DNA from: an uncultured Burkholderiaceae bacterium
GTDB taxonomy: Bacteria > Pseudomonadota > Gammaproteobacteria > Burkholderiales > Burkholderiaceae_C
Assembly: GCA_938022295.1 (NCBI GenBank)
Contig: CALIDR010000005.1
Coordinates: 1-9,486 of the forward strand
Length of the DNA stretch: 9,486 bases
Direction of reading: 5' to 3'
Position 1 is the first letter of the stretch; each line of letters opens with the position of its first letter. The notes beneath the pieces are model-generated. The model worked only from the letters and a program-made list of their open reading frames with translations, was not told the DNA's origin and ran no database searches. Positions 1 to 5,521 of this stretch are shown piece after piece. The translations under genes and the position numbers were made by a program.

Positions 1-116
1 CCAGGACGAAGCTGCAACTGGTCAAGGCCGCCGCCAGACACCTGCGCAGCGTTCAGCGACAGCCCGAGCGCATCAAGCGCTACTTCGAGCACGAGCCTGT
101 CCGGTACGCCGCTTGA
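1..116 (+). CDS. C-terminal tail of a probable transposase (IS630-like), cut by window edge
   Basis: The reading frame beginning at base 3 is open from the left edge to a TGA at 114-116 and encodes 37 residues ending RIKRYFEHEPVRYAA. G or C fills most third codon positions, so it is probably truly coding. A basic helical tail with a 'QRQPERI..YF...VRYAA' ending resembles, from memory, the C-termini of some IS630/Tc1-mariner-type transposases. No catalytic DDE residues lie in the window, so the family is a guess. No inverted repeat or TA target duplication is visible between this stop and the next coding segment, which argues against a clean intact IS end here. It could instead be the end of an unrelated host gene. 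Confidence 0.4.
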   Translation, partial: RTKLQLVKAAARHLRSVQRQPERIKRYFEHEPVRYAA

Positions 117-117
117 G

Positions 118-351
118 TTCAACACTTCACTGCCGCCTCAAAAGGAAGGCGGCGGGCTCGAGATCGCCGGCAACAACTTCACCGACACCGGCACGTGGCG
201 GCTCAACGACGAAGGCTACTGCGCCAAGTGGCAGAAGATCCGCAACGGCGAGGAGCGCTGCTTCACCGTGCGCACGCGGCTCGGCACGACCGTCGTCTAC
301 AACACCGACGGTTCGACGAGCGGCACGATCGTGCGAGTCACGGCGCCCTGA
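118..351 (+). pseudogene. Start-less remnant of a small DUF995-like protein
   Basis: This frame is open from the left edge to TGA at 349-351 but has no ATG, GTG or TTG start. Coding-like codon use begins only around 142-157. The recognisable part reads GGGLEIAGNNFTDTGTW, then RLNDEGYCAKW, then EERCFTVRTR, and ends in a YNTDGSTSGT stretch. The pattern G-x-W ... G-Y-C-x-x-W ... C-F-x-V ... DGS-x-SG is typical of small, probably secreted DUF995-like proteins with two conserved cysteines. Those proteins normally carry a signal peptide and an N-terminal strand region, which are missing here. The upstream part of this frame overlaps the transposase-like tail in another frame, so the 5' end was probably replaced by an insertion or rearrangement. 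The family has no firm function that I know of. Confidence 0.5.
130..155. repeat. GC-rich inverted repeat at the transposase/remnant junction
   Basis: GCCGCCT at 132-138 pairs exactly with AGGCGGC at 147-153 around an 8-base A-rich loop. A C-G pair and a T-G wobble extend the stem to 130-155. It follows the transposase-like stop by about 14 bases and sits where coding-like codon use of the DUF995-like remnant begins. It could be a weak terminator of the upstream gene or part of a decayed element end. No T-tract follows, so a classical intrinsic terminator is not supported. Confidence 0.35.
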
Positions 352-358
352 TGGCGCC
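342..358. terminator. Possible hairpin between convergent genes
   Basis: GGCGCC at 342-347 and GGCGCC at 353-358 form a perfect 6-bp stem around the loop CTGAT. The loop contains the stop of the + strand remnant, and the stem lies just 3' of the stop of the - strand nrsF gene (362-364). Its position between two convergent genes fits a bidirectional terminator, but neither side has a T-tract. In DNA this GC-rich such a stem can also arise by chance. Confidence 0.25.
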
Positions 359-361
359 CGC

Positions 362-997
362 TCACCAGCGCAGCACGCGCGGCCCGAGTGCCGCGCCGAG
401 CGTGGCGACCATCATCACTCCGAGCGTGTACCAGGCGGCGACGAATGCCGGCGCCGCCTCGTCGCACGCCATCGAGTAGCCGAGCGCCCCGACCGCCCCG
501 GCCGCCAGCCCGGCGGCAAATCCCGCCCGCATCGGCTGGGTCGGTGCCAGGCCTCGCAGGGCCCACAGCACCGCGGCCAGGGCCGGCAGCGACAGCGCGA
601 ACACGTTCCACGGGCAGGTCGACCACGAGTGACCGAGGAGGGCCGCCAGCCGCTCGCTGGCGGGCGTGGCCCAGGCCGACAGCAGCCCCAGCAGCGCAAC
701 CGCGGCCAGCACGCCGGCCGCGGCGCGCGCGGGGCCGGCCACCGGCGCCGCCGGCCGCGCCAGGCGAGCGGCCCACCATGACGCCGTCGCCGCCAGGCCC
801 GCCGCGTAGGCGAGCTTGAGCCAGGGCGCCGGCGTGGCCCACATCCCGGACGGGATCGGACCGATCAGCCCCAGCGCAAGCGTCGCGCTGGCAGCGAGCC
901 CGAACAGCACCGCGAGCCCGAGGCGGCGCGCGGGAAGGTGGCGCGGCGCCGGCCCGGCGCCGCGTGCCAGCAGTTCGATCAGGCGGTCCGTTTCCAT
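362..997 (-). CDS. nrsF: NrsF-type (DUF1109) membrane anti-sigma factor
   Basis: The 211-residue protein has about six hydrophobic segments and matches the DUF1109/NrsF family in length and pattern. It starts METDRLIELLARGA, a short cytoplasmic amphipathic stretch expected to bind the sigma factor, and ends PRVLRW. The second half carries the family signature: STCPWN near residue 128, then ALRGLAPTQP, a small-residue-rich AG segment, SMACDE near 178, and AFVAAWY. The two cysteines, C128 and C178, correspond to the conserved pair reported as important for signal response in Caulobacter NrsF. The gene starts 10 bases after the sigma factor stop, with GAGG/AAGG-like bases just upstream, so the two are probably co-translated. 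It should hold the sigma factor inactive at the inner membrane until a metal or redox signal arrives. The family call is strong; the signal is inferred. Confidence 0.9.
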   Translation of the reverse strand: METDRLIELLARGAGPAPRHLPARRLGLAVLFGLAASATLALGLIGPIPSGMWATPAPWLKLAYAAGLAATASWWAARLARPAAPVAGPARAAAGVLAAVALLGLLSAWATPASERLAALLGHSWSTCPWNVFALSLPALAAVLWALRGLAPTQPMRAGFAAGLAAGAVGALGYSMACDEAAPAFVAAWYTLGVMMVATLGAALGPRVLRW

Positions 998-1007
998 GCC
1001 TTCGTCC

Positions 1008-1568
1008 TCAGAGATCGCGCACCAGGGCGGCCAGCCGCTTCAGGCCCCGGTGCACCTGGACCTTGATCGCCGCCACCGAGACGCCGGTGCGTGCCGACGC
1101 CTCGGCCACCGATAGGCCCTCGACCTTCGTCAGCACGATCGCCAGGCGCTGCGCCACCGGCAGCGCGAGCAGCAGCCGTTCGAGGTCGCGCTGCGCCGAG
1201 CCTTCGTCGGTCACCGACGCGAGCACGGCTTCGTCGACGTCGTCGATCGGCTCGTGCAAGTCTTCGCGTCGCCCGCGCCGCCGCCAGAGGTCGACCAGCT
1301 TGTGGCGCGCGATCGCGAGCATCCAGGCGCTGACCGGCAGCGCCGGGTCGTAGGTGCCGCGCTGCAGGTGCAGCGCGAGCAACGTCTCCTGCACCAGGTC
1401 CTCGACGTCGTCGGGCACGCCCTGCATGCGGCGCCGCAGGTAGGGGCGCAGGCGGCCGGCGATGCGCACCAGCGCTTCTCGGTAGGCGGCTTCGTCGCCG
1501 GCCTGAGCGCGCAGCCACAGCGGCTTCAGGGCGGCCTCGAAAGCGTCGGCGGCAGGGTCGTCGGCCAT
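1008..1568 (-). CDS. sigF: ECF RNA polymerase sigma factor, SigF-like
   Basis: From the ATG at 1566-1568 this gives 186 residues, a normal ECF size. Region 2 spans about residues 22-100 and includes DVEDLVQETLLALH (core binding) and VSAWMLAIARHKLVDLWRRR (-10 recognition). Region 4 spans about 131-182, with LPVAQRLAIVLTKVEGLSVAEA followed by the helix-turn-helix TGVSVAAIKVQVHRGLKRL (about 161-179). The frame stays open far upstream, but that part is antisense to bufD and bufC and has no sigma homology. A GTG directly precedes the chosen ATG, so the start could be one codon earlier. Its pairing with nrsF and its place behind the buf genes match the SigF group known from Caulobacter. It is predicted to recognise the two GTAACC-N16-CGAA sites at 4357-4382 and 4447-4472, giving positive autoregulation and control of the divergent operon. 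Confidence 0.92.
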   Translation of the reverse strand: MADDPAADAFEAALKPLWLRAQAGDEAAYREALVRIAGRLRPYLRRRMQGVPDDVEDLVQETLLALHLQRGTYDPALPVSAWMLAIARHKLVDLWRRRGRREDLHEPIDDVDEAVLASVTDEGSAQRDLERLLLALPVAQRLAIVLTKVEGLSVAEASARTGVSVAAIKVQVHRGLKRLAALVRDL

Positions 1569-1722
1569 CACGTCGGGCGTCCGTGTGCGCGGCGACCGGG
1601 CAGCGCCAGGGCCGAGGCGCCCCGCAGCGTCCGGACGGACCACGATTGTCGGTGGGGTTCGGTCGGTGAACCGGTCGTCGCGCCGCGGCGCCGGGCCCGC
1701 CATGCCAGGCGGCGGCACGAAA

Positions 1723-1739
1723 CCGGCCGCGCAGGCCGG
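1723..1739 (-). terminator. Weak terminator-like hairpin after bufD
   Basis: CCGGCC (1723-1728) pairs with GGCCGG (1734-1739) around a 5-base loop. Read on the - strand it begins 5 bases after the bufD stop and is followed by TTTCG. The stem is short and the T run is only three bases, so it is at best a partial terminator or mRNA-stabilising 3' structure. It would let the buf genes be made in excess of sigma/nrsF. The rest of the 176-base gap (1569-1744) shows no GTAACC box. Confidence 0.35.
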
Positions 1740-1744
1740 GGACC

Positions 1745-2287
1745 TCATCGCCCGGGCCCCGGCGCCACCGCGGCGCGCCTTGCCAGCCAGTGGTCGACCG
1801 ACACGGCGCCGGGGCCACGCGCCATCAGCCACAGCAGCACCGCGGCCCACACCCCATGCGTCGGGTACGCACCCGGGTAGACGAGGACCTGGATCACCGC
1901 CGTCATCGCGAGCAGGCCGAGTGCGGCCCAGCGCGTACCCAGGCCGATCAGCAGCAGCGCCGGCAGCACGTGCTCTCCGAGCGCGGCCATCGTCGCTGCC
2001 ACTTCGGGGGCGAGCAGCGGCAGGCGGTACTCGTCGCGGAACAGGTCGACGGCCGACGCCGCCAGGCGCGGCACCCCGATCTCGAACTCGCCGCCGACGA
2101 GGTCGAGCGCGAAGCCGTCGACCTTGGTCTGGCCCGAGTGCCAGAACACGGCCGCGATCGAGAACCGCGAAAGCAACGCGATCGCCGATTCGGGAATCGC
2201 CGCAAACGCACGCCCCACACGGGCGGCCCAGGCCGCAACACCGTCCGGGGCAGGAGCGGGAACAGCGGCGGATCGAGGTGTCGTCAT
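1745..2287 (-). CDS. bufD: DoxX-family membrane protein, BufD-like
   Basis: The 180-residue protein has four predicted membrane helices: residues about 35-51, 99-117, 121-137 and 146-157. DoxX hallmarks are visible: RFSIAAVFWHSGQTKV, then an LFRDEYRLPLL loop, EHVLPALLLIGLGTRW, MTAVIQVLVYPGAY and THGVWAAVLLW. The ATG at 2285-2287 is preceded by GGAGAG (2295-2300) at good spacing, which fixes the start. It begins 21 bases after the bufC stop. DoxX proteins of this subgroup are standard members of bufferin (DUF2282-DUF692-DUF2063) operons. A role in redox chemistry or quinone use at the inner membrane during peptide maturation or metal handling is plausible but not shown. Confidence 0.85.
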   Translation of the reverse strand: MTTPRSAAVPAPAPDGVAAWAARVGRAFAAIPESAIALLSRFSIAAVFWHSGQTKVDGFALDLVGGEFEIGVPRLAASAVDLFRDEYRLPLLAPEVAATMAALGEHVLPALLLIGLGTRWAALGLLAMTAVIQVLVYPGAYPTHGVWAAVLLWLMARGPGAVSVDHWLARRAAVAPGPGR

Positions 2288-2308
2288 CGGCAGGCTCTCC
2301 CGGCCCGA

Positions 2309-3070
2309 TCAGGGCTCGACGAAGGCGCGGTGGCGGATCAGCAGCGCCAGCGCGGTGGCGACATCGACACCGGGCGCGGCGTCGACGGCGTCGCCGAGCG
2401 AGGCGCCGCCGGCGAGCGCGGCGACGAAGTCCGCCGTGGCCGCCGGCACCGGCAGCACGAGCACGTCGTCGCCGTCGCGCAGCACGACGCCAGCCTCGGG
2501 CCGGTCGAGCGGCACGGCGGCGATCGCGTCGTCGTCGCGCTGGTGCGCGGCCCACAGCGAGACGACGGCGAACGCCGAGCGCACCACGGCCAGCGACGGA
2601 TGCAGGGGCCAGCGCCGCGCGGCCAGGCCCGCGGCGTCGGCGAGCGCCGCCGCCAGCGCCGCCGCCGGCAATGCCGGGACGTCGGCCGCGTGAAACGCCC
2701 GCACCCGGGCGCGCTCGAGCCGCGCCAGGTCGGGCAGCACGGGCAGCGGGCGCGCCGGCTCGAAGCCGGCAAGCCAGGCCGCGAAGCCGTCGCCGTAGTC
2801 GCTCAACACCGGCGAGCGCGGCGGATCGTCGCGCACGTACAAACCGGCCATCGCGACGAAGAAATCGTCGCCGACGAGCCGGCGCACGACCGGAAAGGTC
2901 TCACCCAGCGCCTCGACGAGCGAGACGACGAAGGTGTTGCGGTGCACCGCCAGTCGCGACGCCGGGTCGGCACCGTTCCAGGCCACGAGACCGGCTGGCA
3001 CGGGGCTGCGGCAGTCGAGCAGCGCCTGCGCGAAGGCTCGCTGCGAGGGTCCGGGGGGCGTCGCGTTCAT
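2309..3070 (-). CDS. bufC: DUF2063 protein, BufC/MbnC-like partner of the DUF692 enzyme
   Basis: From ATG 3068-3070 the protein has 253 residues. The N-terminal DUF2063 (putative DNA-binding-like) domain is clear: QRAFAQALLDCRSPVPAGL, then the signature RLAVHRNTFVVSLVEALGETFPVVRRLVGDDFF (residues about 39-71), then a YVRDDPPRSPVLSDYG stretch ending in GFAAWLAGF. The C-terminal half is a looser alpha/beta domain ending LLIRHRAFVEP. The start overlaps the bufB stop in an ATGA (3067-3070), indicating coupled translation and a 1:1 complex. In methanobactin and bufferin pathways the MbnC/BufC protein binds the precursor leader and forms a complex with the DUF692 enzyme. The longer frame continuing upstream to 3643 is antisense overlap with bufB and is not part of the gene. 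Confidence 0.88.
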   Translation of the reverse strand: MNATPPGPSQRAFAQALLDCRSPVPAGLVAWNGADPASRLAVHRNTFVVSLVEALGETFPVVRRLVGDDFFVAMAGLYVRDDPPRSPVLSDYGDGFAAWLAGFEPARPLPVLPDLARLERARVRAFHAADVPALPAAALAAALADAAGLAARRWPLHPSLAVVRSAFAVVSLWAAHQRDDDAIAAVPLDRPEAGVVLRDGDDVLVLPVPAATADFVAALAGGASLGDAVDAAPGVDVATALALLIRHRAFVEP

Positions 3071-3948
3071 CGCTCGGCGGCGACCGGCGCCGTCCCCGGT
3101 ACGCAGACGCCGGTCTGGATGGCCCGCGCCCAGGACGCCTCGGCTTCCAGCGCCGCCAGCGCAGGCACGTCGTCGTCGCGTTCGATCAGCGTCGGCACCG
3201 GCCCGAGCCGTTCGATCGTGCGCCGGTACAGTGCCCAGACCGCGCTGTCGACCGGCGAGCCGTGGCGGTCGATCAGCAGCCGGGCGCCGGCGGCATCGTG
3301 GTCCTCGGCAAAGCCGGCGAGGTGGATCTCGCCGACCGCGCCGGCCGGCAGCGCTGCGATCAGTGCCCACGGGTCGCGGCGGTGGTTGACGCCGCTGACG
3401 AACGCGTTGTTGACGTCGAGCAGCACCCCGCAGCCGGTGCGGCGCACGACTTCGGCGAGGAACGTGCCTTCGTCCATCGTCGAGCCCGCGTACTCGACGT
3501 AGGTACTCGGGTTCTCGAGCAGCACGCGCCGGCGCAGTCGATCCTGGACCCGGCCGACGTGATCGCAGACCCGCTGCAGCGTCGCGGCGTCGTACGGCAG
3601 CGGCAGCAGGTCGTTGAACCAGATGCCGCCGTGATTCGACCACGCCAGGTGCTCGGAGAACCAGCGCGGCTCGACCCTGGCCAGCAGCGCCGCGAGGCGG
3701 TCGAGGTGGACGGCATCGGGCAACGCCTCGCCGCCGATCGACAGGCCGACGCCGTGGATCGACAGCGGCCAGCGCTCACGAACACGCGCCAGCCGCTGCA
3801 GCGCCGGGCCGCCGGCGACCATCCAGTTCTCGGCGTGGACCTCGAAGAAGTCGACGTCGCAGCCACCGGCGAGCACGTCGGCGACGTGCGTCGCCTTCAG
3901 GCCGATACCGGCCAAGGCCGGCCGGGGTCCAGGCTCGATGCCGTTCAT
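3067..3948 (-). CDS. bufB: DUF692 multinuclear iron-dependent oxidase, BufB/MbnB-like
   Basis: The 293-residue protein has the DUF692 TIM-barrel pattern over its whole length. Likely metal ligands are visible in order: DFFEVHAENW (E36, H38, N41), SIHGVGLSIGG (H65), SEHLAWS (E99, H100), LLENPSTYV (E145, N146), LLDVNNAFVSGVN (D178, N180, N181), EIHLAGFAEDH (H209, H217), IDRHGSPV (D227, H229) and LIERDDD (E256). These enzymes use a di- or tri-iron centre and oxygen to convert cysteines of a precursor peptide into heterocycles: oxazolone plus thioamide in methanobactin, 5-thiooxazole in bufferins. The substrate should be the BufA1 peptide encoded 40 bases upstream. The ATG at 3946-3948 gives a typical N-terminus running into GIGLKATH, although its ribosome binding site is weak. 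Product chemistry is inferred from family and neighbours. Confidence 0.93.
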   Translation of the reverse strand: MNGIEPGPRPALAGIGLKATHVADVLAGGCDVDFFEVHAENWMVAGGPALQRLARVRERWPLSIHGVGLSIGGEALPDAVHLDRLAALLARVEPRWFSEHLAWSNHGGIWFNDLLPLPYDAATLQRVCDHVGRVQDRLRRRVLLENPSTYVEYAGSTMDEGTFLAEVVRRTGCGVLLDVNNAFVSGVNHRRDPWALIAALPAGAVGEIHLAGFAEDHDAAGARLLIDRHGSPVDSAVWALYRRTIERLGPVPTLIERDDDVPALAALEAEASWARAIQTGVCVPGTAPVAAER

Positions 3949-3988
3949 GGCACGCCCGACGACACGATCCCCGTGGCCCCGACTCGCG

Positions 3989-4297
3989 TCACGCCTTCTT
4001 CTCCTTGAACTCCTTCAGCTGCCCGTAGCCGGTGTCGGACGTCTTCGACTCCGTCTTCTCGCAGGTGCCCTTGGCGACGTACTTCCACGCGTTGCCCTGG
4101 TAGTCGCGCACCGATGTGCCGGCGCACGTCGTGCCGGGCCCGGCGGCGCAATCGTTCTTGCCCTTCAGCGCGACGCCGAAGCATTTCTCCTTGTCGGCGG
4201 ACTGGGCATGGGCGGGAGCGTGGGCGAGCGACAGCGCGGCGCCGAGGGCGAGCGCGAGCGCAGCGGCCGTGGCCTGCGGGGAAGAGGTCTCGGACAT
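3989..4297 (-). CDS. bufA1: DUF2282 bufferin-type precursor peptide
   Basis: This is a 102-residue secreted peptide. Residues 10-28 are hydrophobic and a signal peptidase site is likely after APAHA (A31/Q32). The mature part carries four cysteines in the DUF2282 pattern: EKCFGV (C39), KNDCAAG (C50), TTCAGTS (C58) and AKGTCEK (C79), followed by a Lys-rich tail. In characterised BufA1-type peptides the central cysteines are reported to become thiooxazoles and the outer pair a disulfide, giving copper binding in the periplasm. The same layout would make C50/C58 the modified pair here. The start is the only one in frame and is preceded by AGGAGT (4304-4309). The n-region MSETSSPQAT lacks Lys or Arg, which is unusual for a signal peptide. 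It is the first gene of the operon, directly behind a SigF-type promoter. Confidence 0.9.
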   Translation of the reverse strand: MSETSSPQATAAALALALGAALSLAHAPAHAQSADKEKCFGVALKGKNDCAAGPGTTCAGTSVRDYQGNAWKYVAKGTCEKTESKTSDTGYGQLKEFKEKKA

Positions 4298-4338
4298 GGG
4301 GCGACTCCTGGCGTGGGTTGAGTGGCGGCGCCGGAACG

Positions 4339-4382
4339 GTAACCGCCGCCCACCAGTTCGTTGCCGCAGCCGCGGCGGTTAC
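4339..4382. repeat. Perfect 11-bp inverted repeat spanning the buf promoter
   Basis: GTAACCGCCGC at 4339-4349 is repeated in inverse orientation at 4372-4382, with a 22-base spacer. The right arm contains the -35 box of the buf promoter. The left arm lies where transcription of bufA1 would start and carries the same GTAACC box on the other strand. That copy has no CGAA 16 bases downstream, so it is not a second promoter by the motif. It may be an operator, a decoy site, or a remnant of a duplicated promoter. Confidence 0.6.
4357..4382 (-). promoter_or_regulatory. SigF-type ECF promoter of the buf operon
   Basis: On the - strand GTAACC (4377-4382) is followed after exactly 16 bases by CGAA (4357-4360). 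This equals the motif GTAACC-N16-CGAA reported for SigF-dependent promoters of Caulobacter, whose targets include the same DUF2282/DUF692/DUF2063/DoxX operons. The -10 box ends 59 bases before the bufA1 ATG, leaving a leader of about 50 bases. Because the operon encodes the matching ECF sigma and NrsF, this site predicts an autoregulatory loop. Confidence 0.82.
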
Positions 4383-4446
4383 GCCACCTGCACGTCGCCG
4401 CCAAGCCCTCGGGCGCGCGCGCGGATGCCGGTCGATGATCTACTCC

Positions 4447-4472
4447 GTAACCGGCCGCCGGCTGGCGGCGAA
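4447..4472 (+). promoter_or_regulatory. SigF-type ECF promoter of the radical SAM operon
   Basis: On the + strand GTAACC (4447-4452) is followed after exactly 16 bases by CGAA (4469-4472), a full match to the same motif that serves the buf operon. It points to the radical SAM gene, whose ATG lies 47 bases after the -10 box. The two promoters are back to back with 64 bases between their -35 boxes. Ten specified bases with identical spacing, divergently placed, are unlikely to arise by chance, so co-control of both operons by the locally encoded sigma factor is a good prediction. Confidence 0.8.
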
Positions 4473-4519
4473 TTGCGCCTGGACCGTCTGGCCTGTCATC
4501 TTGTTGTCGTCGTCCCTCG

Positions 4520-5521
4520 ATGCACCCGACCCTGCCCCTGCTCGCCGCCACCGACTTTCCGCCGATCCGCCGCCGCCGTCTCGAGACGCTGCAGGTCAAC
4601 CTCGGCTACCGCTGCAACCAGAGCTGCCTGCACTGCCACGTCGCCGCCGGGCCGAACCGCACCGAGGCGATGGACGGCGCCACCGCCGCACTCGTGCTCG
4701 ACGTGCTGCGCGCGCGCGGCGTGACGACGCTCGACCTGACCGGCGGCGCGCCCGAGCTGAACCCGCACTTCCGCGACCTCGTGCGCGGCGCGCGCGCGCT
4801 CGGCGTGCGGGTGATCGACCGCTGCAACCTGACGATCCTCAGCGAACCCGGGCAGGAAGACCTGGCCGAATTCCTGGCCGCGCACGGCGTCGAGGTCACC
4901 GCGTCGCTGCCGTGCTACTCGGCCGGCAACGTCGACCGCCAGCGCGGCGACGGCGTGTTCGAGCGCAGCATCGCCGGGCTGCGCCGGCTCAACGCGCTCG
5001 GCTACGGCCGCGGCGACGGCGCGCTGGTGCTCAACCTCGTCTACAACCCGCAGGGGCCGAGCCTGCCGCCGCCGCAGGCCGCGCTCGAAGCCGATTACAA
5101 ACGTGAACTGGCGCGGCACTTCGGCGTGCGCTTCGACCACCTGTTCACGCTCGCCAACATGCCGATCCAGCGCTTCGGCAGCACGCTCGTCAGCAAGGGC
5201 ACGTTCGACGGCTACCTGAAGCTGCTCAAGGGTGCGCACCGCGACGAGAACCTCGCCACCGTGATGTGCCGCAGCCTCGTCAGCGTCGACTGGCAGGGGT
5301 ACCTCCACGACTGCGACTTCAATCAGATGCTGGCGCTGCCCGCGCGCCTGAACGGTGCCCCGCGGCCGCACCTGCGCGACCTGCTCGTGCACGACCCCGA
5401 GGGCGAGCCGATCCGCGTGGCCGACCACTGCTGGGGCTGCACCGCCGGCCAGGGCAGCAGCTGCGGCGGGGCGCTCGACGCCGGGCCGCCGGTGGCAGGC
5501 GCGCCGGCGCGGCTGGGCTGA
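4520..5521 (+). CDS. arsS: ArsS-like radical SAM protein (rSAM/selenodomain family)
   Basis: The 333-residue protein holds the radical SAM cluster motif C32-x3-C36-x2-C39 (CNQSCLHCH) in a typical TLQVNLGYRCNQSC context, followed by LDLTGGAPELNPHFRDLV (SAM-binding GGAPE). The C-terminal half has the DUF3641-type signature: VLNLVYNPQGPSLPPPQ, C250 in TVMCRS, C265 in LHDCDFNQ, and C304/C307/C315 in HCWGCTAGQGSSCGG, likely holding auxiliary Fe-S clusters. Homologues are annotated ArsS because a cyanobacterial member attaches a 5'-deoxyadenosyl group to dimethylarsenite in arsenosugar synthesis. The family was first described as a 'radical SAM/SeCys domain' protein, some members having selenocysteine in the C-terminal motif. 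Here all these positions are Cys. No arsM is visible, so an arsenic substrate is uncertain. The start follows a poor ribosome binding site but matches the usual N-terminus, and a SigF-type promoter lies 47 bases upstream. Confidence 0.88.
   Translation: MHPTLPLLAATDFPPIRRRRLETLQVNLGYRCNQSCLHCHVAAGPNRTEAMDGATAALVLDVLRARGVTTLDLTGGAPELNPHFRDLVRGARALGVRVIDRCNLTILSEPGQEDLAEFLAAHGVEVTASLPCYSAGNVDRQRGDGVFERSIAGLRRLNALGYGRGDGALVLNLVYNPQGPSLPPPQAALEADYKRELARHFGVRFDHLFTLANMPIQRFGSTLVSKGTFDGYLKLLKGAHRDENLATVMCRSLVSVDWQGYLHDCDFNQMLALPARLNGAPRPHLRDLLVHDPEGEPIRVADHCWGCTAGQGSSCGGALDAGPPVAGAPARLG

Noticed and set aside
1569..2555. Upstream extension of the sigma factor frame
   Set aside because: It would overlap bufD and part of bufC in another frame and has no sigma-like motifs. 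The ATG at 1568 gives a standard-length ECF protein.
1585..4008. 807-codon open frame on the + strand, with a similar one at 1790-3502
   Set aside because: They run opposite bufD, bufC and bufB and encode Arg/Pro-rich sequence without recognisable domains; they are GC shadows.
4339..4364. A third SigF promoter starting at the + strand GTAACC
   Set aside because: The bases 16 nt downstream are TTGC, not CGAA, and no good -10 fits at nearby spacing.
4411..4425. Alternating GC run (GCGCGCGCGC) as a special structure
   Set aside because: The run is short and within expectation for DNA of this composition.
4453..4469. Hairpin GCCGCC-GGCT-GGCGGC as a regulatory RNA structure
   Set aside because: It lies inside the spacer of the + strand promoter, so it would not be transcribed from it. 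Short GC palindromes are frequent in this sequence.
5423..5521. Selenocysteine in the C-terminal motif of the ArsS-like protein
   Set aside because: All candidate positions are encoded as Cys, and the TGA at 5519-5521 overlaps the next gene's ATG, so it is a normal stop.
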